Assembly: GCA_039621445.1 (NCBI GenBank)
Contig: CP154955.1
Span: 41,734,426-41,798,425, forward strand
Direction: 5' to 3'
Source: Euglena gracilis
Taxonomy: Eukaryota > Euglenida > Euglenophyceae > Euglenales
Length of the DNA stretch: 64,000 bases
The notes below the pieces were generated by a model. That model had not been told where the DNA came from and ran no database searches. It saw only the letters and a program-made list of their open reading frames with translations. The number at the start of each line of letters is the position of its first letter. Position 1 is the stretch's first letter. Shown here piece after piece: positions 1 to 13,354 of the stretch. Position numbers and translations under genes: made by a program.

Positions 1-436
1 GAGGCACGCATCGGTCTCCGTGTGTCGCAAAAGAAATCTCAGGGCCTTCCCGATCTGTCAAAATGCAAACAATTTGGAAGCAAGAATTTGACCATTTTGG
101 GATCCCGGGTGCCCCCCCCCCCCTCTGAGTCGGTCTGGACCCCCCTTGGCAGGTGGGGGGGGGGGGTCCGGACCCCCCCCCACCTGCCAAGGGGGTCCAG
201 TCAACGGGGGAGTCTCCCCCACCTAAACCCCGTACACTCTCCTTATATCGAACCCTGACTGGCTGGCTGGCTGTTCAACTGGGTGGCAATACCCTCCAAC
301 TTTCTTTCAAAAAAGCATGCAGTTTTAGAGAGATTAAAGAAATACATCCAAACCAATCAACCAAACAATTAGGTTGAGGACATGCACTTTTGTTTTAACA
401 CACTGAGAGAGAACAGCACAGCACTGCACAGCACAC

Positions 437-3400
437 CTGGTCCCCGGCAACAGAACTGCCAGACTGGCCCAGGGACATGCTCATCACTGCGGAGGTGGGG
501 ATGGACGCAGCCTTGGTGCTGATCACCCAGTTGATGCCGGCGATGATGTCCGCCGTGGACGCACCACCGCCGTTGTCGCTAAACACTTTCGGTGGCACAC
601 ACCAATCACTCAGTCAACCACGCAGCTTCTGTTCCTCAAACCGGCCTTGGGGGGGGGGGGGCGTTGAACAATAATAAATTCCAGTGCAGACCTAACTTGC
701 CTCGTGTGAGTGGAAGAACAGAATGCTGAAGACGCAATAATTACAATGATAGCGGCTGATTGCCACCCCCTGACTGCCCGAAGGGCCCGAGGGGGGCACG
801 TGGCCAGGATACTGTTCGGGTTGAAATGGGGGGAAACCCTCAACTCAGGGGGGCGACCTCTGACACACAGAATAAAAATTTTCAGACATTTTGCACCCGA
901 AAACCATCATCCAAACATTATCCGCACTTTTGTCACATCAGATGTGTATGGCATTAATGAAAAACCAATGAACCAGATGAAAACATGGAGGCAAAAAAAG
1001 CCCTGTTTGGGACAATTGTCAGAGGATGGGTTGGCTGGTACAGAGGAAGGAAATTGGTCCCAAGAGCACAGATCTTTAAAAACAGAGGGCAGAAGACAGT
1101 TCTCTTTGGTAAGACAATTTCCTGGCAGCCTGGGGGACAAATAGCACTGAACATTTGCACAGCAAATGCACGGTGGGGACTAGAGGTTTTTTTCAGGGCC
1201 CACAGGGGGAGGGGCGTCCGGACCCACCCACCACCCGGAGGTGGGGGAGTTGACCCACCCACCACAAAGTGGAGTTGACACACCCGCGCAAAGCAAAATT
1301 CCTTCGGCGAAAAACCTTTGACCTCAAATCGGCGCCCCTGAAATACAGGAAGGCCTGGTTGGGGGAGGGGGGGGGGAGGTCGGACGCCCCCACCAGGCTT
1401 CTTTTTAAGACCCCCGGGGGGGGGGGGGCCCGCCCACCCGCCCGGGGGGGGGGGGGACCCCCCCCCCAAAATCGGGCCCGTTAAAGGCAATTTTCAAAAA
1501 ATTTCGGCGCTTCGCGCCGAAAAGGTATACCCAGCGCCTCTGGCGCGGGACCCCCCCCCGGGGGGGGGGTCCGGCCCGGACCCACCCCCCCTCCCCCCCC
1601 CGGGGGGGGGGGGGGGGGGTCAGGTGACTTTAAAAGAAGCCTGGCCCCCACCCACCAGGATGGGGGTGGGGGGGGGGGGTCGACCACCAGGCTGTTTTTT
1701 ACCAACCCCGGGGGGGGAGGGGGGGGTCCGGAGTGCCTATGAGTGCCTGCCCAGGCAGGCACTACCTCCCCCCCCAGGGGGGGAGGTTGGTTTTCGGGGG
1801 GTCCTTTGAAAATAGGCCATTTTTGGCTCCCTGGCGCCTTCGGCGCTGGGTCTGTGCTAGGGCACTTTTGGCCGTGTTCCCTACCCCCCCCCCGGGGGGG
1901 TAGGATTTGGAGTGTCTTGGAGTGCCTGCCCAGGCACCCCCCCCCCCGGGGTGGGGTCGGCACCCAATGAAAACACGGCCTGCACCCACCCACCCACCAC
2001 CCATAGGGTTTCGGGGGTTCCCGCACAGCCCGGTGGGGGGGGGGGGTCGATTTTGGGGTTCAAAAAATTTGACGCTTTGCGCTGAATGCAAAGGTAAGCC
2101 CTCCGCCAGGGGGTACCCACCCAGCTGATCCCCGCCCCCCAGGTGGCAGGACCCCCCCAAAACAAAAAAAACAAAAAATTCCTGTTAGGAGAGATTCTGC
2201 GTGGCCACTGGCACGATGGTGACGTTTTTGGCGACACCATATGTCTTGGAGCCGACAAGGCCGGCTGTGTGAGTGCCATGCCGTCCCGCATCATGAGTAG
2301 CCACTTCATTTTTATAAACGCTGTAGCCGCACGCAAGGGCATCCAAGAACCCACCAACACCTACAGCTACCCTACCGTCCTTCTGATCCGGCAGCTTCCC
2401 ACCATGTCTCTTGCCTGCAGTATCACACACAGAGCGTCAAAGATCCCCTTGGCCAGAGGTCACACGACCCTCGAACTCAGGATGGGATGCGTCTGCTCCG
2501 GTGTCAGTGATATAAACCGTCTTGCCCTCGCCGGTGCCCTCTGGGTTGTACAGCCCGTCGAGGGGCAGGAACACTTGGTCGATGCGGTCCAAATGCCAGG
2601 AGACGTTGATGGGGTTCACCTGGACGTTCTCCTCCACTGCCACCACCCCCTCCATGGCCAGCAGTATCTATGGCAGGGTTGAGTCATTCTCTGGGGAAGT
2701 GGACCCTGGGGGGACACAAGGTCTGTGGACAGACCCCCCCCCCCCCCCCCCCCCCCCGGTCGGTAAGCACAAGCATGTTCCGGTCATTTTGGTGGTTTTT
2801 TCGCCAATGGCGGAGGGGGTTTGGAACAATAACCAGCCACTCACTCTGAAGGAAGTCAGTCACCCCCAGGCAGCCCGGGGGGGGGGGTCAGACAGTAACA
2901 AAGTTATTGTATGCCCCCCCCTCTCCCGGGATGGCCAAAGTTGCCTGGACACTCGGCTCAGGCCACAGGTTCATGACTGGTGTGACACCCACTGGGGTGG
3001 GTTTTTTGAGAGGTGGGGTGTCCCCAGGGTTAGCCTGGCCTGGCCAAAGGTCTGGCCCAGGCTTTTTTTATAAAGAAAGTCACCCCCCCCCGGGAGGGGG
3101 GTGCTATTTTGGGGGGGGGTCAGGTACTTGGAAATGGGTAGCGCAGCCCACGTGCCGAAGGTGCTGCGGCCCAAAAATGGCCATTTTCAAAGGAAAGTTG
3201 GCTTGGTCGGCAGGACCAGGTCCAAAATCGACCCCCCCCCGGGGGGTTTGCCTGCCATGGGCAGGCACCCTTAACACAAGGCACCCCCCCCCCGTGCTGA
3301 AAATGGCCTTTTCCAGGCCCCGGCGCCGGGGTCGGAGGGGGGTGCCTGCTATGGGCGGGCACCCCCCAAAACCCTACCCCCCCCCGGGGGGGGTCGGATC

Positions 3401-4021
3401 GGGTGCCATGGGGTGCCTGCCCCTAGCACCCCCCCCCCCGTGGGGTAGGCACCCGACTAAGCACAAGCCTGGACCGGAAAGAAGAAAAGCAAATGCCAGA
3501 AAAAATGGCCAATTTCTTGACAATTCTTTTGGATGACGCCCAAAGTCCCAGGAGTGGGAAGGGAACATCTTCCATTTCAAAAGAAAAACAGAATGCCGGA
3601 TATCACCAACCCAACAGCCCTGGCTTGCAAATGGGCGTCCAGCTCTTGCCCCAAAGGAAGGCATACGCTCACGGCGTTCAACTGAGGAGCGAGGTCGACC
3701 TGGTTGACGTCAGGGTCCACATGGCGGAGAGTCCCACACAGCCTCCTTTCACTAAAAAAAAACTTTACAGAACATAAAGGGAAAAGGAGTCTGGTCCGGC
3801 AGCTGTTGACAGGGCCCTTGGCCGTCCGGCTGTTCATCAGCGTGGTGAGCTGGTCCTCTGCGGCGGGGCTGGCCAGCGTGACGATGAACTCGGCTCCGTC
3901 CGCACAGCGGTGACTGCGGGCTCCGTTGCCGCTGGCCCGGGCCAGGAAAGGCACCGTGTCCCCGAATGGCTGGATGCCGGCAGGGGATGGCTGGCTGAGA
4001 GGGCGGATTGTGGTGCAGCAT
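437..4021 (-). CDS. Subtilisin-like serine protease (S8 family), copy 1, 5' part
   Basis: Predicted secreted endopeptidase made as a zymogen with an I9-type inhibitor propeptide. Exons I can place on the minus strand: about 4021-3625 (propeptide, with PFLARASGNGARS), 2667-2454 (end of propeptide and catalytic Asp in YITDTGADASHPEFEGR), 2360-2213 (catalytic His in GRHGTHTAGLVG) and 608-437 (VFSDNGGGASTADIIAGINW, ending GDQ). Phases agree at each join (0, 1, 2). Three introns start GC (gccagg at 3624, gccaag at 2453, gccagt at 2212) and end AG; the last exon ends at a GT donor. The exons with the oxyanion Asn and catalytic Ser must lie left of position 1. The signal-peptide exon upstream of 4021 was not found, and that start is approximate. 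About 20 extra residues near 3740-3800 relative to copy 2 may be a further small intron. Paralogous to the gene at 15.0-17.7 kb. Family assignment is firm; expression unknown. Confidence 0.85.
1393..1644. repeat. Foldback element, AGGCTTCTTTTAA family
   Basis: Begins CCAGGCTTCTTTTTAA and ends TTAAAAGAAGCCTGG, so the ends are inverted copies. The interior holds a CGGCGCTTCGCGCCG stem and long G/C runs. Related copies: 7255-7475 and, in the other orientation, 42176-42453. Too small to code for a transposase. Confidence 0.7.
1720..1990. repeat. G/C-run repeat with GTGCCTGCCCAGGCA motifs
   Basis: Repeated GTGCCTGCCCAGGCA-type palindromes between runs of C and G. Similar in composition to 3293-3470 and 47406-47590. 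No reading frame of interest. Confidence 0.4.
2668..3624 (-). other. 957-bp GC-AG intron of subtilase copy 1
   Basis: Donor gccagg after the codons for HLQ, acceptor ccatag before ILLAMEGV. Copy 2 reads HLQVLLAMEGV with no intron, so the position is supported by the paralogue. The intron contains a foldback element at 3293-3470. Confidence 0.75.
3293..3470. repeat. Foldback element, same family as 47406-47590
   Basis: Runs from gtgctgaaaatggcc to gcacaagcct and is the reverse complement in layout of the 185-bp element at 47406-47590: the same order of GGTGCCTGCC blocks, G/C runs and the AGGCTTGTGC end. It lies inside an intron of subtilase copy 1. Confidence 0.65.
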
Positions 4022-4029
4022 CACTCGCA

Positions 4030-7000
4030 GCCTCCCCAGTAGTGCCTAAACAGTGCAAGGTCACCAACCCAAATACTTGAAAAACACCAGATGCTGGACA
4101 TAGTGGTACCCAAATCCCTCGGGAGACTCCTCATTCTACTGCCCCGGGGGGATTGACTGGTTTTTTCAAAATGACTGACTAATTTTCAGCTCCAGACGCC
4201 CCCCCCCATGGGGGGGAGTCAGCCAGATTGGCAAAAATGGCCACCCCGAAACGTTGTGAAACCCCGAAACAAACACAAACAACACAAAAAAGCTCATTCG
4301 AGTTGAATCGCTGAATAAGGGGGGGCGACACCCACCTGCAGTGATGGAGGAAGCGGAGGGGGGGGGTTCGGACCTCCCCTGCCACCCCAAACAGGGGCTT
4401 TTTTAAGACCGGGGGAGGCCTGGTGGAGGGGGTCGACCCCCCACCCGGGAGGTGGGGGGGGGGTCGACCCCCCCCCACCCACCACAGCATTTTCACCGAT
4501 TTCGGGAAAACGGGGATTTTGTCCAGAAAATTTTTTGAATTTTTTTTTGAAAAATGAACCCAAAACACATGATGTTTTGATGGAAAACCACATTTTTTCC
4601 ACAAAAAATCTCAAAATTTTCCGTCCCAACAATTGGTACTTTATAGGAGGGGGGTGAAAAAAACGAAGGTCAAAAAAAAGTGTACAGAATTTTAGCACAG
4701 TCAAATTTTACTGAAATTTTTTCTCGTTGAACTTTTTTGGACTTTCAATGGCATTTTTTTTGCTTCAAAAACCTCTCAAAATCAACATTTTGAGAAAATG
4801 TCGAATTTTTTGGAAGGTGTGAAAAAATGGGGTTTTGGGTGGTTTTCGGCGGACCCCCTATATGGGTCCCAAAATGGGTCAAAAAACACCACCCGGCGCC
4901 GGAAAATTTTTCCGGGTCCAAAAATTGGTGCTCCCGGAAATACGGGAAGAGTTGGGGGGGGGGTGGGCCCCCCCCCCCACCCACCATAAGGGGGGGGGGG
5001 GGGGGGGGTGGTCGACCCCCCCCACCCGCCACCCTGGCTGTTCGGCCGATTCCCGTTCTGCCCTGGGAGGGGGAGGGGGTCGGCACCACCCCACCCACCC
5101 CCTGGGGTGGCCACCCCCCCCGGGGAGGGGGGGGGGGTGGTCCCCGGAGACCCACCCACTTTTGCCCGAAAATGGTCAAAAATGCCAAAAAAAACCTTTT
5201 CAAAAATTTTTGGCGCCGAAAAAGATATAAACCCCCCCGGTTTATTATTTGGACACCCTAAGTCGGGGTCCAGGGGGGGTTTATTATTTGGGGGGGGGGG
5301 GTTATTATTTGGGCAAAAAATTCGAAGTCAAAAATCGACCCGAAAACCCCTCCACAGGCTCCAATGGTCACTTTTTTTGGCTTTTTTTTGGCTTTTTTGA
5401 AAATTGGGTGCTTTTTTGGCATATTTTCTGCACCAATTTGATCCATTTTTGTGATTTTTTGCAACATTTCTGCTAATTTTTGACTCTTTTTTCCTTTGCT
5501 CTCACACCTGCCAGAGGGGGGGGTTTACTATTTGGGCGGCCGAAGTCGGTCCTCAGGGGGGGGGGGGGTTATTATTTGGGTGGGGTTACCCACCAGCCAC
5601 CCTGCCCCCCCCCTGGCCCACCCGCTTTTGCCCGAAAATGGCCAAAAATGCTTTAAAAAAAAGCACGTTTTCAAAAAAAATTTGGCGCCGAAAAAGATAT
5701 ACCCACCAGCCACCCTACCCCCCCTTCCCCCCCTGGGGGAGGGGGCCCAAGGCTAAAAAAACCCCTGACCCCAAAACTGACATGGGCCCAGAAAAATTTT
5801 GATTTTTTGGATGGGCAAAGGGCTGGACACCAGGCCAAAATTGTTGGAAAATAACTGATTTTTTTTTGTAAAACAAATCCAAAGATGCTAACTTTTTTGA
5901 AAAATGTTAACCATTTTTAAAAACAGCAAAAAAAAATAGGCAATATGCTCAAAAGTGAGGGGAAAAAGTGTTTTTTGGGGGAGCCATTTTCCGGCAGGCA
6001 GTGCTGGAAGAAAAATTTTCGCTGTTTTTGGAACCTGCCGAAGAGGGTGAGAGGGTGTCCGGACCCCCCCCCCTGCCACCTTACCACTCAGGAGGTCGGG
6101 ATCCCACTGTGTGCACTATGGCTATCGCGGGACCCCCCCCCCCTCAACCAACGTCCCTCCTCGTCCACACCAAAGTACAGGGAAAGTGCGTTTGACACGG
6201 AGGGTGTGCCATGGACCACCCGTGTCAAGGACGGGGGGGGTAATGTTCCTCAAAACCAAAGGGCTTCCCATCAATGCCTGCTCACCTGAGAGGAAGATGA
6301 ATTGGTGTTTCCCCCCCATATGGGCAGCGCCACCCTAATTTTGCCTGCAATCACCGTCAAAACATCCCCTGAGTGCGGGGGAGAGCATCCTGTGAAGATG
6401 CCAAGGTGCCGCACAGGAGGGCCGCCGCCAGGACCAATACACCAGGGGCCATGGGACCTGCAGGACAGTCGTGTGGGCTTTGACACAAGCAACAAACACA
6501 GTTCACTCACCCCAAAATGACTGCATCTCTGCTGGTTCCTGCTCTGCCGGTACCAGCTCCAAAACACAAACCACAAGTGTTGGGTAACTGGTGAATTGTT
6601 CAGCAGCTCCTCCACTGCCAAATTTTGTTTGAAGGCTGGGCAATTCATTGTAGTCTCAGCCAAAACAACCAGCAACCAAACAACTAACCAAACAACGGGG
6701 AAGTTATTGAAAATTTATGTGACAATCCCTCCATTCTTCCAACGCCCCCCCCCCTACCCACCAACCGGTTCCTACAACCCCCGACCGAGGGGGGAAGGTC
6801 ATACGTGCCCCCAAACGTATGACCCCAACCAGGGGGGGTCGGTCGCACAACTAGGTGCCAGGGGGTCGTACGCACCCCCTCACCTGCAACCCCCGACGGG
6901 TGGTCGGTGTGTAGGGGTGGGCGGTGGGCAAGGGGGGGGGGGGACTCAAATTAAGCTGAGGAGTTGACAAAATTCTAAATAACCAATGCAAAATCAATGC

Positions 7001-7254
7001 ACGTAACTTTTCATGATTTTATTGGCAAATTGTTGGGTTCTTTCGGTCCTATAGCAATTGAGAACTTTCGCATGTATGGAACAGGTTGGTAAGTCTCTGA
7101 GGTGCTCCCCTCCCCAGGAAACAGTCAGCTCACAAGCCATCAACCTTGGGGATCGACAACTTCCTCCGGTGACAGGTTGGCCAATGTTTCCTGGGCGAGA
7201 TCCTGATGCGCACGGGGCAGGTAAGCAAAATATTCATCATTATCGTGTTTCTGG
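4030..7254. other. No gene recognised; G/C-run repeats
   Basis: Open frames here are translations of G/C runs and AT-rich spacers and show no family motif. At 5220-5590 a repeated TTATTATTTGGG motif alternates with G runs; similar motif-plus-G-run blocks occur at 37.6-37.95, 40.74-41.13 and 61.57-61.72 kb. The part at 4500-5000 is AT-rich spacer with G/C runs. Confidence 0.5.
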
Positions 7255-7475
7255 CAGGCTTCTTTTAAGACCTCCATCCACCGCCCACCCCAGCCCGGCG
7301 CGGGACCACCTGGGGACCCAACAAAATCGGGCTGTCCAAGGGCATTTCCCCAAAAATTTCTAGTTCTTTGCGCCAAAACCCACACCTGGGCCTCTGGCCG
7401 GGGGCCCCCTCCTGGGGGGGGTTCTTGCCCTAAGCCCCTTGGGAGGGGGGGGTCTTCCAAATTTAAAGAAGCCTG
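7255..7475. repeat. Foldback element, AGGCTTCTTTTAA family
   Basis: Left end CAGGCTTCTTTTAAGACC, right end ATTTAAAGAAGCCTGG, inverted with respect to each other; about 220 bp. The interior resembles the copies at 1393-1644 and 42176-42453. Confidence 0.65.
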
Positions 7476-10400
7476 GTTTCTGCCCAGTGTATGGGTGCAC
7501 ATCAAACATCGAGGGATCATTTCCACAGAAATGGTAATTCATTGCAATGGACACCAGTGTGGTGGAACTTGGTTCACTGTAACCCCCTCCCATGAGACTC
7601 AGGGTCGACTACTGGGGGGTCCTTTGCAAAAAAAAACCTGCGGGGGGTCTTATTTTTTTGGTCGTCTTTTGGATTTTGGATTTGGACTTTTTGGATTCTA
7701 TTTTGCTGAAAATTCGACCAGGAAAAGCCCTTCTGCAGGAGAGTCCAAAAATAAGTTCCTAAAAGGATAATTCTCTGGTGAGCGAAAACTGTCTCGAAAA
7801 AACCACTGTCAACAACGTACGTGGAAAAATGGGCAAAATGTCAAAAAATGTCAAAAATCACCCATTTGGGGGAATTTTTACAGTTCTAGGGAGTTTTCAC
7901 AATTTTATTTTTTGGATTTCAATCAAAAATCCCAGGGGGCAGGGGAGGTCTTAGTCTGGGGAAGTGTCTAACGTTGGAATTTTGCTGAAAATCAACAGGG
8001 TGTCTTGATTTGGGGGTTAGGGCATCTTTACCACAGTATGCATTTCCGACCACTTTGGGAGGATTGGCGGTAGTGAGGGCGCAAAATATACATACTGTGA
8101 ACAAATCCCCCAACCCTGTTTTATAATGTTCACAAATACATCTGTTCGTTTGAGCTGCTCTGCAAATGAAACACAAAGACATTCTGGATTGCACAAAAAT
8201 TAAAACACTGTTCAAAATAGAAGTGAGATGCGTTCAAATACTCACAACATCATTTTGAACAATTTATCATCACGGCCAAATCTATCACTTTGGTCAGGCC
8301 AGGGGAATAAACACTGATGACTTGGCATGGGTCAAAGGCACAGAGGAATGCAAGCGTATGCTGCAGTTGCCATCTCACTTCACTTATATACAGAAGGGTG
8401 GGGGGAAATGCAACTGCAAGAGGAGGACAGTGGGCAAGTGTCCTTTATTTTTCTCGGCAACCCATTTCGGTCAGGGATGCAGCACTTGTTGAAATGGATT
8501 GCAGGCAGCGCTGCCTATAGGGTCACTACAACTGCCATGCTGCTACTGATCTAGACTGGTCAGGCACGAGGGGAATCTCACTGGCATTCATTTCCAATCC
8601 GGTTGGAAAGAAGGTTGAGAAAATGTGTGGGGAAGAAATAAATGAAACCAACACTCTGTTGTGTGCGGGAAAGCGGTGAGGATTTCCCCTCTTCGATGCG
8701 AAGGGAGGGAGGGAAGAGGACTGTGCAAGGAGAGGGAGGGCAGAAGCAAGGTGGTGAAAAAAAAGCATCGCGCGGCATGATCTGCAATTCTACTCCCCAA
8801 CTCGCTCATCCAAAGATTTGAGACAGGGTTCAGCTCGCTCAAGACCACAAATGCAAAGTCAAGAATTTACTTCCTGGTTTTTGCTGGCACCAAATCCACT
8901 TGTTTCTGGCCACCCTGGGATCACAGGGCTGACACAATTTGATGGGGAATTTTGGGGTCAAAGAATTCAAGAAAGTTTCCAATGCGCGCCAGAGACATCA
9001 ACCTTATCTGTATCAATCAACATTGAAGACATGGGTTCGTTGAGCCAATCCATGCTTCAGACCTGTGAGCATCATTTGGTTTAGACGCACCAAGGCACCT
9101 TTGAGCATTATTTGATTTTCAAGGCAGGCACACTTAACATCAGTTCCTCCCAAGCCATGCATGGCGCAGTTAACCTGCACAACCACTGAGAATTTCCCCT
9201 GAAAATTGTGCGGTTCAACTTCATCAACAGCCATTGCTTGGGTGGGGAGACGGGATTGGTTCAGTCGAAAAATTCGGCTGGCTGGCTGCGTTCCCCAGCT
9301 GTGCGGAACTGGGGGAAACCAGTTCCAGAAAATCGAAACAGTGAAAACCCCACCCAAAATCAACAAATTACACAGAAGTCAAGTTCAAATTGAGAATGGA
9401 GCTTGGCAAAACCATTTTGAAAAACCGTTTTTGTGAATTTCATACCACCCTCTTGCTCACTGCTCAGGTGGCTGGAAGGCACTGCCGAAACGGGAAAAAG
9501 AAGTTGGCTGGCTGGATTCCAAGGGATTGGTCCTCTGTTTGCTTCTCAAGAATTCCCACAGGCATTCCTGCAACCATGTCAGCATTCGTTGTTATTTTTT
9601 TTTGCCCTGCCTGGCAACCCCAAACATAGAATACCCGCTGGAGTCTTCGTCTGGAGGTCAATTGTGGAACCCCCCCTTTCTAAAAAGTTGTCCATAAAGG
9701 TACGTTCCATGATGGAGAGGTTATTTGTCACTTGGTTTCTGGTGAAAATTTTGTTGCTTTTTATTAAATGACAATTTGGAGCAAATCAAAACATTGTCCC
9801 AAAATGTGACCTATGGCAAAAAAGGGACCCTTTTTTAACCATAGCTTTTGCCATGCATTTTTTTTAGAATTCCTGAAGGCCGTGAAATTCAGGACATGGA
9901 ACTGGGTGCAACGTTTGAGGGAGAAAAATATCGAAAATATCAATCAACCACGGGACCATTTGAAATGCATTGTCTTCTGGGGATGGGATGCTTGTTGGAG
10001 AGGGAGATGATTCAGTGGGATTGTTGATTTTTGACCACAAACTTAATGGCAAAAGTTGTTCGTTCGGGAAGACAATTCTTTTTTGCAATTATTTTTTGTG
10101 TTTTGTGTCAATTCATTGAATGGTCTCTCAGATTGCTTTCCAGATTGAGTCCAGGTCGCACGATGCCTCCACCAAAAAATCAGCAACTGCCACGCAGCGA
10201 AATAAAAAGGATATTAAAAAGGAATCAGGCTAAATTGCCCACCATAACTGTGTATGTGGCGGGGTCCTCTTCGATTTCAGGCGAAGCTGCCAGAATGAAC
10301 TACACTGACACAAACAAACGATAACCACCAGGGCTGGTCAGACGGCTCTTCAACATTTATTCATAAAAAACAACAAAGACCAGATCTTGGTTCCTTTGTT

Positions 10401-13354
10401 CTTTGAAAATGTGAGGAGCTCACCGTTATTGGTGAGATTGTGGAGGGGGTCAGAAATCAGAAGAAAACCCAATGTCGACAATACCCCAAAAAACACAACA
10501 TTTTCCGCACAAAAACGTGACATCAACATCGCCTGATTGTTCGCATCGTTCATTGCCAGCCATTCCTTGAGGCCATCTGAAACTGTGTTGTTGCTCACCA
10601 ACATGCCCATGGGGGAAAACCACCCATCGCTTTCTCTGGGAATGACCCCCCTCCCTTCTCTGAGTTGTCCATTGGAGGAGGGAGGGAGGTGATAGTGCTT
10701 TTTGAAAACTTCCCAGATGAACAGATATTTCTATTTGCTGGGTAAAGAAAGGTCCTAAAAGACCCCAAAATTGACACCACCCCAAAAGCGTGTCCCCTAA
10801 GCATCTTTATTTTTTTAATTTTAATCAGAAGACCCCCCCCCCCCGAGGGGGTGGGTATGGTGCTGGACCCCCTGGGGGTTCCCTCTCCCAGAGGATGGGT
10901 CGGAAGGCACCCATAACTCATTTCTTTCAGCTCCGTGCCGGAAATTGAGGCGAGCCCACAGCCCCTTGGCCGACTCCGCCTTCCCATTCCAGCGGGAATC
11001 ATTCCCCCGGCTTCCTGACCGAAACTCAGACCCCTGCCCAACGCTTGGTGTCCCAGTGTTACTTTACTATTTGTTTCAGCATCCTTATTAAAAGCATACA
11101 GTATGAAACTGATGGTGACCGGTTTGTGGGGGGAAAAACCTTTTCTTGAAAGCTTTCGGCATATCTATTCCACTCGACTTGCCTGTCCAATCCAACCTGC
11201 CTCCCCTCCTTTCATTCGTGTGAGCATCCCAAAATGAGTCCAAAAACAGATTATTCAATATGTACAGAAATTGTCAACTTGCAGGCAGAGTGCACATGTT
11301 CGCATTCAGGATCGTCCCGTGCCTCTTTCACACTGGGCACAAATACCACAAAACTGATTTGTTTGAATTCACCAATGACCCATTCTGCTGTTTTCTGCTT
11401 CAGGTGTGCATTTTGCCACCCTGGGTTTCGGCCAAAAAAAAAAAACGGGGAGCCAGGGGGGGTCGAAAAATGCTCATTTTGGGCTCGAAAACAGGTTTCC
11501 GGGTCCGGGACGCCTGTGGCCAGCCAGTTTTGGAAAAAATGGACTTGCTAGACCCCCTTCCCGGGGGGGGGCGGGGTCAGGGTCCCCAACTGGAAACATT
11601 TTCCTCCGGCACTGCGCGTCGAGGTGGAAATGAGGGTTTAAATGTGTTGTTTTTGGCTGATTTTGTTCCAAAAAAAACCCAAAATGGGCACTTTTGGCCA
11701 GCTTTTGGGGATCTGAAAAAAAGAATTTTTCCCCCCACTTGCTAGCCCTTCCAGTGGACCCCCCCTGGAATGCCACCAGAATTCCCACCAGCCAAATTGG
11801 ACCAGCTGCAGTCCAGCCCTCCTCGGGGGTTCTGCGACCCCTTATGCATGCAACAGCTGCCCCCCCCCCCAGTTAGGCCCAAAAGCACGAAAGTGGGAGC
11901 TGGGTGGTTGTGCCCCCCCAACTTTGGGGCTTTTCCAAATGGAATATGCACATGCACATGACTGCAGTGCAATACAAAGCAGGAACAAGTTGCTCACCTC
12001 ATCTTCGCTTGGGGGGGGAGAAGGAAAAAGGGAAGCACCATTGACTCATGTTTTGGGCATAAATGAGCATTTCTTTGGCATAAACACCCCAACTGTTGTT
12101 CACAACATTCAAACTTGGCTTAGGGAGACCTGGACGATTATTCCTCGGAGAGGAGAGCGGTTTGCTGGCAGGGAAGCTAATGGGAAAAAAAATTCCCCAG
12201 TGACTGGTGTGGGAAACATTTTTTCCCCAAAACCTGCCAATGTTCGTTTTTCACTGTTATTGGCTTTTTTCCAGAACGAATTCAGTCAAATAATGCATTA
12301 CAACCCCTATATTCCCTTGGCACGCAGCGCCGGATGATATTTTCCCAGCACAAGGGATGCCTGGTGGGGTCTGGACCATCCCCCCCCCCTGCCAAAGACC
12401 GGACCCAGGACCCCCTCTCAAAAAAGTTCAAAGTTTGCGAATTGGGTGCATGACTTTTTTGATTATTCCCCTTCCGAGGGGTCTACTGGGATTTCCACTG
12501 GCCAAATTTGGACTTGCTGCAGTCTGTCCTTCCCACTCAGGGGCTACTGCGAACCCTTACACAGGAGCTTGGTGGCCACCTCATTCGAGCAATATGTTCA
12601 TTGCGTGAATGGGATTATGCGACAAAATCAAAGTGGCAAATTGTGGGATTTGTCTAAGATGATTCTGTCATGTCGGTGTCATGTTTGCACCTGCCACACC
12701 ACGGATGCCTGGAGAAATGACTAGCACCTCCCACCTGCCTCATGCCAAACCCTTCACCGAGGCTCGTGGTCTCCCAGGGGATGGTCTGTTCCGGGATTCT
12801 CCCATTATTTAGAGTATCAATCCAATCCTCCGCGGCCGACTGTGGAGGACTGGGAGGAATTTTTTCCCCCGACTTAATGCCTGGTTCTGCCTCCGGACTC
12901 CCCCAGCCCATTTTGTCACTGTTCTCTGCGATTGAGAATGCTCAAAAGAACAAAAGGTTGGAAAGGTTCGAAAAAAACAGGAGCCGGAAAGTTGTGCTAC
13001 GGGTTTGGTGCCCTCGCATCTTCCCCTGGGGGAGGGGTAAAGAGTGGGTCAAGAGGATGTGCGTGCACACAGAACCCCTGCCCCTGAGAAATGAAAAACG
13101 CATTCCCGGACGTCCAAGTGTCTGGGGGCTTTCGGGGGGAAGTTGTCTCTCTCAAAGAAGATCCAATTCAAATTTACAAGTTCGCAATCCGAAAAAAAAA
13201 CATACTAAACAACTGAAGTACTGGAAAAACTGCACATTTTTGGGGGACAATGCGATGTCAACCCCACCCCCAACCTGGTACCATCACATTTCTCCGGGGA
13301 AACACATTGAGCAATGCCATGTGAAGCTCACAAGGCCAACAATTTCAACATTTT
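7476..13354. other. No gene recognised
   Basis: Less G/C-run-rich than the first 7 kb and of more even composition. Open frames such as 9013-9366 (-) and 12742-13464 (+) carry no motif I recognise and no supporting neighbour exon. The stretch at 10820-10900 and the one at 11540-11870 contain G/C-run repeats. I see no tRNA, rRNA or promoter. Confidence 0.4.

Larger units (their letters stand above)
609..2212 (-). other. 1.6-kb intron of subtilase copy 1, absent from copy 2
   Basis: Between the codons for TIV and PKVF of the protease. It is bounded by a direct repeat of TGGCAC (593-598 and 2209-2214), as expected of an inserted element. GC-AG splicing (donor gccagt, acceptor ctgag) keeps the frame and adds four residues compared with copy 2, which has no intron here. 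The interior is foldback repeats with G/C runs, including the AGGCTT-ended element at 1393-1644. No coding sequence recognised inside. Confidence 0.6.
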
